Made by a program: the position numbers and the translations under genes. This document shows, piece by piece, positions 36,801-45,800 of a stretch of 64,000 bases of DNA. This DNA comes from Protula sp. h YS-2021 (lineage: Eukaryota > Annelida > Polychaeta > Sabellida > Serpulidae), in NCBI GenBank assembly GCA_949752745.1, contig OX457024.1:46070490-46134489 (forward strand). Reading direction: 5' to 3'. The notes under the pieces were generated by a model. It saw nothing but the letters and a program-made list of their open reading frames with translations. It was not told where the DNA came from and searched no databases. Position 1 is the stretch's first letter. Every line of letters begins with the position of its first letter.

Positions 36801-39800
36801 ATTGCCTGTAATTTTTCGATGATGAGTCATAGAGAACGTCTGCACGCTAATTTTTTCGGAGAATAAATTAATGTTTATGAAAAGGGCTGTTATTGGAGAT
36901 ACCTATGTGGTCTAAATGACTAAATATCACTTGGTGAAATATCGTACATATGTTCAAGACAGATTCATCGCTTGGGACGATGATGTTATCTTAATTTTTG
37001 AGACAGATAACAACATGATTTAAGAGTGGGCATACAATAATAATAGGCTAATATTATGTCCAAGAACCTTGCCAATTGGAAAAAGTAATTTGAGTGAAAG
37101 TCCTATGAAAAATTAACCGCCATTTGTAGTCGGTCTCTACAAGACTGACTTTGAATACTACCACATCAACCCTATTTACAAGACCAGACACGCCCCTTGG
37201 CCTCTCATTTGTTTCAAAATTTAAAATGAGTACTACAGGAACTGAAATTTCCAATGGAAGATTATGTAATAACCTACTACAACAAGTGTCCAGTGCCCTT
37301 ATTTAATAACATGACTCAAACTCAAACTCACGCTAAAGCCCAAAATCTGAGCAAAGTATGAGCTTCACTCATTTAGTAAACAAAACTTAGGCTCAGAATG
37401 AGCCTAGATTGGGGCTCACTTTGTCAGCATTGAGGTTGCTTAAAATTAAGTAAAGTCAAATAAGATAGCTGGTGACCTTTTGTTTCACACAGTTACACGT
37501 CTGCAGTGCTTTATTTCACTCATTTTAAATTATACAAACAAATCCTACGCCTGCAGACCACAGGAACGGTCTGGTGCTCAACGGTGTTTTGACACTGAAA
37601 AGCTCAAATTCACATTGTGAGCAAATGCTCAGTTTGAATATGAGTTTGAGCTGCGTTACTGAATAGGAGATGGGGAGATAACGTTTAAGAATATGGAAGT
37701 GACAGCTTTTCCACTCAGAACAATGAGCTAGCCTTTGACTTACTGATCAACCAAAGTACTTAAAAATAAACAGTTATACAGAAATACAATCTAAATTTAA
37801 TACAAAATCAGAGATTAGAAGAAAAGCACATAACTTATGTAATAAACTTCCTACCATAGTCCTTCACACATGTAAATCTATTTTCATTCCCGCAATGAGC
37901 TGTCCTCCACTTAAACTGATCAATTGTGTACGAAGCGACGCAGTTCTCTCCCTTGGTTTCCCTGGAAATAAGATTTTTAAGAATTTTTATGCTATTATTT
38001 TTTACAAACATTTCTTATATTATTTAAAAATGAACGTTTGCCAACGACAATAAATGTTGCTGCTAGCTTATAGTGAGTACAAATTATTAAATATTTTAAT
38101 TAGTCTGTCTGTTTAAAATAAAACTATATGAAAAATATACTGGAAGAAACGGTATTTTGAAACTGTAAATATATAATAAATAACCTAATGTTATATACAT
38201 AACAATATGTCGGATGTTCGAATGTATGTGAGACAAATAGGGTGGTAGTTGACGATAGGAATTCTCACGGTAGAGGGTCAGTTGGTTGACCATCAGCCCA
38301 GTTAGTGGGCCCGCTCTCCACTGCAGTGCCATCTACCCATTGCAAAGTGTTCTCCGTTGCTGTGTCCTGCAAGAAGTAGTTAATGATGCGTAGTATTTGA
38401 TTAAATAAAACATACCAGTGTTTTCTTAATGTAACGTAACTGGGTGTTTGAAAACATTCGCAGTTTTCTTTATTCCTTTTTCATTTTCAATTACTCTCTT
38501 ATCATTGTTCATGAAGCTTTGCGCTGAATTGGTCCACATGGCCTACAGCAGCATAGGGTCTGAGATATTGGAATTTTGCAGGATGTGATTTGAAATAGGG
38601 CTGAGTCAAGAGGTATTCATCGTCAAGCTTGACAGCAGGTTCACCGTGTCACAATTTTCCATTGATCGTGAACATTTTTGTTTTAGTTTGGACAGATACA
38701 AGGCCACTGAACAGCGATAAATTACAATTGATAAGCCATGTAAAAGTACAATAACCAAGTTGTAATTACTAATAAATTTTGAAATAACAGGTACACTTAA
38801 GTGCATTCAGTTTAAGAAAATGATACCAGTATATCTTTCATTATTTATTTCAGTAGGATAACAACTTATTAAAGAGTAACGCCTATAGACTTTTGGCTGC
38901 AATTAAAGACTACTAGATCAATGTTATATGACGTGTTGCCAAAGCAGTAAACAACCTTATCTGATAAGCCTATCCACACAGCTGAAGAAAAGTCGTGACA
39001 GATCTGTAAAAACTGGAAGGTATCTATGTCGTCTTGTGTTTTGAGCGTGACCAGATCAGAAGCCTCATTCTGACAGATGTGCCTTGCGTTATCCCAGGTC
39101 TCCAAGTCATCGATGTTTTTGTAGCACTTGCCACCATATTGATGCCAGCCTCCTGCCAGGTCACAGTGGTCTGACACATCTGATCATTTTAAAATAGACA
39201 ACACATTAGGGCATTATGTATTGAAGGACAAAAATAAAGCAAACGACTAAAACTATGTTTTCGAAACAAAGGTTTTATGCTATAATTTTAGCAGTAGATT
39301 TTTTGTTGTTGTGAGAACGCTATTCTAGGCTCTGTTCTTTTTCACTATAATTTATAGTTTTTGTTGATGGCTGTTATTGGTGTGGGTGTCATTCGATTGG
39401 CTTGCCGTTCATATCTTGTCATTGTCGAGGACAATTTGACAGCCAAACGCTATTTAAATAGGTGCTAAGCAACCGATTTGAGTAATCAAACGCGCCAGGT
39501 TTAACTGGTGCTAAGGACTAGAACTTCTCGGGTTACATATGACATAACGTGCCATCTAGCTGTCACATATTTAATTTGAAAGGTATTTTCATATATTCGT
39601 TAGGTGTTTTGTCTTATGAAATCGAAGTAACATGCTTCAAGAAGTCCAAAGGTATATAAACGAGAGTATGTGACATCAAAACAATGGCTACTGCGTTTCA
39701 CTTGATGTCACAGCACACAAAACCTGTTATGCCGTCTCAGCAACTCTTGTTAAAATTTAATGAGGGGCACATAAGAATGATTAAGAGTATAAATTACAAA

Positions 39801-42800
39801 TCGAACTTTAACATAACAGATGCCATTTCGATACGGACGAGGCCCGCCCGCGTTCATTGTAAACCCTGTAATTTAGCTATCTACTAACTAGCCTATTGCT
39901 TATCTTTAAACATTTTTTATTTATTTTATAACACTTTCTGAGTGTCTTTTATTGACCCCATAACATTTTGGTGACCATATATTCCTCACACAATATTTTT
40001 AGCCATACTTCTGAACTTCCTTCCCAGACGCGTGTATCACCATTTAAACGGTGCAGTTTGCGTTAAAAGGCTCTCAAAATGTTAATCGAACCCATATGTT
40101 GTAAGAGATATTTTAATTTACTACTAAAGGAACGCTTGTGGGCTTTTACTATATCAAACTGGCAAGTAGTAACAGTAAACGGTTACCGAATCTTCTTCTA
40201 CATGTGAATATCTTCTTATTGGTGCATGGGTTGTTCTTCCACTTCCCGTTGCTGCCTACCATGTAACCACAGGGACCCGTGGATGCTGTTTCGGAGCAGC
40301 CTGCTTCAGGAAGCTGATCACAACTCCAGTTCCTAATAACCATAAAAATTCGAAAAATATGAACAGCTGAAGAAACTTTTAGTTAATATAATTCTTTGAG
40401 AAGACCGAATTGTTTGTAGCAAAATAAGATTCTTTAAGTTTTTACATTGCTACCGTACAGAATACAAATAAAAGACGTGTCCAACAAATTGTCGATAATT
40501 TCGTGCCTGCCAAATGATACTGAAATACTTTGAGCGATACCATGTGATTCTACACAAATCTGGATTATTTTGAAATTTAATCAATATTGTGATATCAAAT
40601 GGCATTTTTTTTCCGCTCGTTTAAATTTTATTGGCTCGTTTATTTATTTGTTATAAATATATCAAGAATTATATATTATTTATGTAATCACAAATACAGA
40701 TAACACAAGAATGGAGTCAATTTTACGTTTAGCAATGTCTTTGTTTGTGCACGCTTTGGCTGTTTTCCCAGAATCCACATTCCTTTCTTGCACAGATGCA
40801 CAGATAACGAACTTGAAAGATTTCACGTCACTTTGTATTTATAAGAACTAAAGTAGCAGAACATTTTTTTCACCTATTCATTGGAGGACAGACAATACAA
40901 ATGCGTAAATAATTGTTTTCGTATTTGGTTCAAGTACTATAGCCAATGAAAAATTTGCGCACACAAGACAAGGCTTTACTTTCTCCAGTTCCGCTTCATT
41001 TATTCTAAGCACGACTTCTCTTATTCTATACTAGACTTGACTTACTCGAGACGTAGATTCACTAATTCAAGACATGATATCAATTACTCTACACTTGATT
41101 TAACAAGACGGATTCCCCCTTCATCTTACTGTTTTTCTACTGTGCAAAAGTGCAACAAACGATAAAAAGGTGAGCTAATATTTTTCGCAACTTGTTAGTA
41201 AGGCTGGACAACTCAAATTTGCAGTATAAATATATATATGGCTTCACTTACTCCAGATTTGACTTCACATATTCTACACTTCATTTATCTAGACTTGGCT
41301 TCACACACTCTAGACTTTGTTTTACTTTCTATAGACTTGGCTTACCCTTCGCCAGGCTTCACTTACACACACTGACTTCATTTACTATACTAGACTTGAC
41401 TGACTCTATACTTGGCATCACTTGTTCTGCACGTTACTTGACTTACTTTAGACTCGGCATTACTTATTTTTGATTTCGCTTCACTTATTCTACATTTGCC
41501 TTGACTTCTTCTAGACTTGGCTTCGCTTGTTCTACACTTGGCTTATCTACTTGGCTTCACTGACACTAGATTTAGCTTCATTTACTCTGGGACTGATTTC
41601 ACTTACTCAAGACTTAGATTTATTAACTCTAAGTTTGGCTTCACTTATGCTAGACTTGGATTCACTTACTCTAGACTTGGATCAAGTGGGCCAGGAGTAG
41701 TGCCATCTGTCCAAGCCCACGAGTTATGATCAGCCTCATCCATCTGACGCAAGCCAAACCAGGCATCGAAAAACTTAACTTTCACCAACGCCTCAACAAA
41801 TGCCTAAAACAAAAATATTTATGCTCCCCAATCAAATCAGCATAAGATGACAACAGTAACTTTAGGGCCAACTGAATTTCACTTGTTAATTACTAGACAT
41901 TACCTTTAATTCAACAGTAACTGATATCTTTTAAATTAGTATCTTGTCTAATATAATACTGCTGTTTGATGGATCATTTGAAAGTTGTTTTGATAAAACT
42001 CACTCTCAAATTATCTCAAATTAATAAAATATTTAAGATCGAACATGTTTATGACCTTTTAAAATTCAGTGATTCTTGATTCGCTTTTCCCCAGAATATG
42101 GTTAAGTGATTAAATAGACGTTTATTTCACCTAACACTTAAAAAGTTAGGATTATAAGTTGCTACTTTGAAGAGAAGTGTTTCATGTATGAAGATTTATG
42201 ATAATTGTCTCCCCTAAAAAGCCATTTACAGAGGGAATTTTTACTTTACAGTGTTATGTACACAGCCGAGCGGTCGATTTTTTGCTTCATGCAATTTATA
42301 CCCGGTCCCTTTGCTCCTTTTTTATTTGCGATTTTGGTTGCCTGGCCGCCCAATGAAGCAAAACATTGCCTTTTCTGAAGAAATACCCCTGTAACTAACC
42401 GTTTCACGACGGTTACTGCATCGTTTATAACATTTTGTCACTAATTCAGCCTGATAGCTTGAACAAGTCTTTGCAAGTACATAAAAGTTTTTTTTCATAA
42501 ACTGTTGAACGTATTTATTCGACCTTTAACAAAATGTAAAAAAAAAAAAAAACGCCCAAATCTCCGTTTTCTCAGTTCATTCCGATAGCAAATAGTTTTC
42601 ATGAATCACTGTTTCTATCATCACTGTGTGAAAATTTGGCCAACGCTTGTGCTTAATGGACCGGACCTATTTCTTAATGCCTATGTTTGAGAAAATGCAC
42701 CACATTTTACGTGCATATGTAACATATCGCTGCAGAATTTTGTGTTACACAAATAAGAGGCTTGCCGTTAGGTTGTGACAAATTAACAATTTTTTGTCAA

Positions 42801-45800
42801 TCACATACTATTTTTAACAGATTTAAAACGAAGCTTGCTTAAAATGCCCAAAGAAAAAACAAACAAAAAATAAATAAATAAAAACAAAAAAAGCAATAAA
42901 ATAGCTTGCCTATCTTGACATATAATACATAGTCTTTGGTATTAGTTTAAGGACGGTAGAATTAATATGTTTGGATTAATGATTCTTGTGTTGCATTAAT
43001 TTTCACCTCAGTTTTTCTTTAATTAAATTTGTCCCTTTTCTTTCTTAACTTTGTGTTCAATTTGTTTGCTATGCATTTTGATTTAAAGACTTCTCTGCTT
43101 TTCATTCGTGCAATTTGTATTGTATGTACTTGGCTATTTGGCCACTATTTTCTAACAAAATGATAAAAATACTTGTTACCGTAAACAACGAAAACACCCA
43201 AACATCCGCTGCGTTTACCTGTTCTTCCGGCGTATTAAAAGCTGTCAAATCACCATTGAAATTGAGACACACTTGTCGGGCCGTGTCGTAGTCGTACTTT
43301 GTGTGACTTATAAAATAGCAATGGTCTCCGTAGTCAGCCCAGCCACTGGGACAACTGTATGTGGCTTCAGCTGACCCTGAAATAAGACATATGCTTCATT
43401 AGCGCCACTCTCTATTCTCATGCCTTTCCATGTATTTCTGTAGATCAAGGAAATACGTAAAAATGGTTTAGTTGACTGTTTTGAATTGAATCAGATTCGG
43501 CATTGGGCATATACAGCAAGATTAGTTTCGGGTACTATTTGAATGGTTTACACTATTGTCTTGAAGTAAAACAATCATCTTAATTTATAATTATTTAACG
43601 CTTAAAAGAGTAGGTCAAATTCTTGACATGGCATATTTGTTCTCAGGCTGCAACAGACAACTTTCTGGGAGCAAATTGAAATTATTGAGAGTGGGTATGT
43701 TCAGATATTGTTATATCGATTGTGACGGGGTGGCAATATCAAAGCCCAAAATTAATTTAATGATTCTTCTTCTTTTTGTGCAAAGCAGAAAAAACACACA
43801 TTTGTCTTCTCACCAAAGACGTTGAATAGTTGCTTCATTTGGCATAAAAAGATGCAGAAACTTGGGAAATTCCCTAATATTTTCGAAGAAAATAAAACAA
43901 GGATTACTTTCTTTGGCTAGATTTATTGGTTTAATAAAACTCTGTTTAATTTGTTTTTAAAATGGTCACACTGTAGCAGACATGCCTAAATTTAGCTTGT
44001 TTGTAAGGCCAACTTTGGTTTCGGCCGGTTTTTTTGTGAGATTGCTCTTCTTTAATGAAACTGTTTTTTTTGTTTTAACGGTCACATTGTAGCGCGCATG
44101 CCTTATCTTATTCCAACCTTGTCATTGACCGGTTATGTGACGACAGCTTATTGTATGTGTTAACCGACGCGCCTTTATCAATCCCCCCCCTTCTCTAGAC
44201 TAGCTGTCGCCTCAGTGCCCCCTTTTCTTATTGGCCCTTCAAAACGTGCTGCAAACAGTTAGCAAATATATTCCCTTATATAAACCCCGATTTTTAGTTT
44301 CATCCTCAGCGTTTTTTAATCAGCAATTCAAGCCTGTCAAGCAAAAAAACCTTCAAAAAGCAACAAGAATTGGATAAAGATGGAACCTGAAAGCGCTGAT
44401 GAGCATCTTGCTTTCAGACAGTGGGCGAAAGAAAAACTTCTTTCCCCCAGGACGATTGAGGCCTTGATTCGGAGTTTATCTCCGAAGAGACTTTGTCAAC
44501 TTCGGACAACGCCGTTATCAAGGCCATGAAACTGGCTATGGCGCAACAGAGAATTCTCCGCAAGGTTAGCGATAACCTGAACCGTGCAGACGAAGACACC
44601 TCGATGTCCAGCGCTTCGGCGGCAGCCCCCGAGGACACACCCGCACAGCCCCCGGTGATACTGGACAACCTCCCGAGGGTGCAGCGGGAGTCGATGGAGA
44701 GTTTTCTGCAAACCCTAAGACAGAAGCCGGCCTGGAAAATGACCGTTGGCTCGGCGGAACGTCTGCGGGTAACAGCGCCCTCCTAGTGCAGGACTTTTCA
44801 GGTCCTTTCTAGGTACAGGGGGTGAGGAAACAACGATTTCCACGCACGGCGACACGAAGATTTTGATTACCAACGGCGGCTCAAGGAAACCTACACCGGA
44901 AGATACCACCTGGCAACAGTGGGTGCTCGGTCACCTCAGGATTTCCGAGGCCCTCACCCGTGACGGGCAGCTCGAATCAGCAGCTGAGAGGAAGGAATGC
45001 AACTTCTACAATGTTGTGCAGACTTCGGGAAAGCGACGTGGTATGGATTTCAGACAAATATTAATCTAGAATCCCCATGGTGGCACTCGCAATCATTGTG
45101 TGGTTACCCCTCTGTCATAGTACCCCAACCTCGGGTCATCCGGTCACGCAGGATATGCAGAAGGTCGATTTCCATGAATATTTCTCACAATCAGGTGGTA
45201 AAAAAAAACTTTGCAAAAAAGGCAAAGGAGAAATTTGGCAGACATGTGTTTTAATGAGCGAATGGTCGTCTTTTTGGGCATCGCCAATCTGACGGTTCAG
45301 TGTTTCTCAGACTGCCCAGTTTTGGACGACTAGCTTGTGAAAGAGTGAAATCTTTCAGTGAGGGCCTAACGTGCATGGCCGAACCCATGGTGTAAATCTG
45401 TCAATCAGTGCATGTAATCATCATGTTTGCAATTAATAAAATATATTAAAATACAGTCCGAGATAGTTGCTCTCTTAAAAGTGTGAAGTTGCTTTATACA
45501 TCCTTTACTAAATTTACAGCTTCGCTTATTCTTTTTCTTTAATTTAAAATGTTAGTCCAAATAGTTTTAAGACCTTGTTTTTTTAGTCAAATAAGTTTGC
45601 AATATTATTACTTACTAAATATAGTCTATGGCGAGTATTTCTCAAAAATGGAGCTTTCTACTCAAACACTGTTGCTGTTTATTGCTGTTTATTATTACAA
45701 ATAATAACATATATTTCATAAAAAATTGTACCTTAAAATGTGAATTTCTAATAAGCTTTCTCGATTTCACAGATTCGGTGAAAATTTCAGTGACTTTCTA

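Noticed and set aside
39684..39887. 67-codon plus-strand frame after a TATA-like sequence in the CTLD1-CTLD2 intron
   Set aside because: No recognisable domain, no splice partners, and it lies in an intron of an opposite-strand gene; insufficient support.
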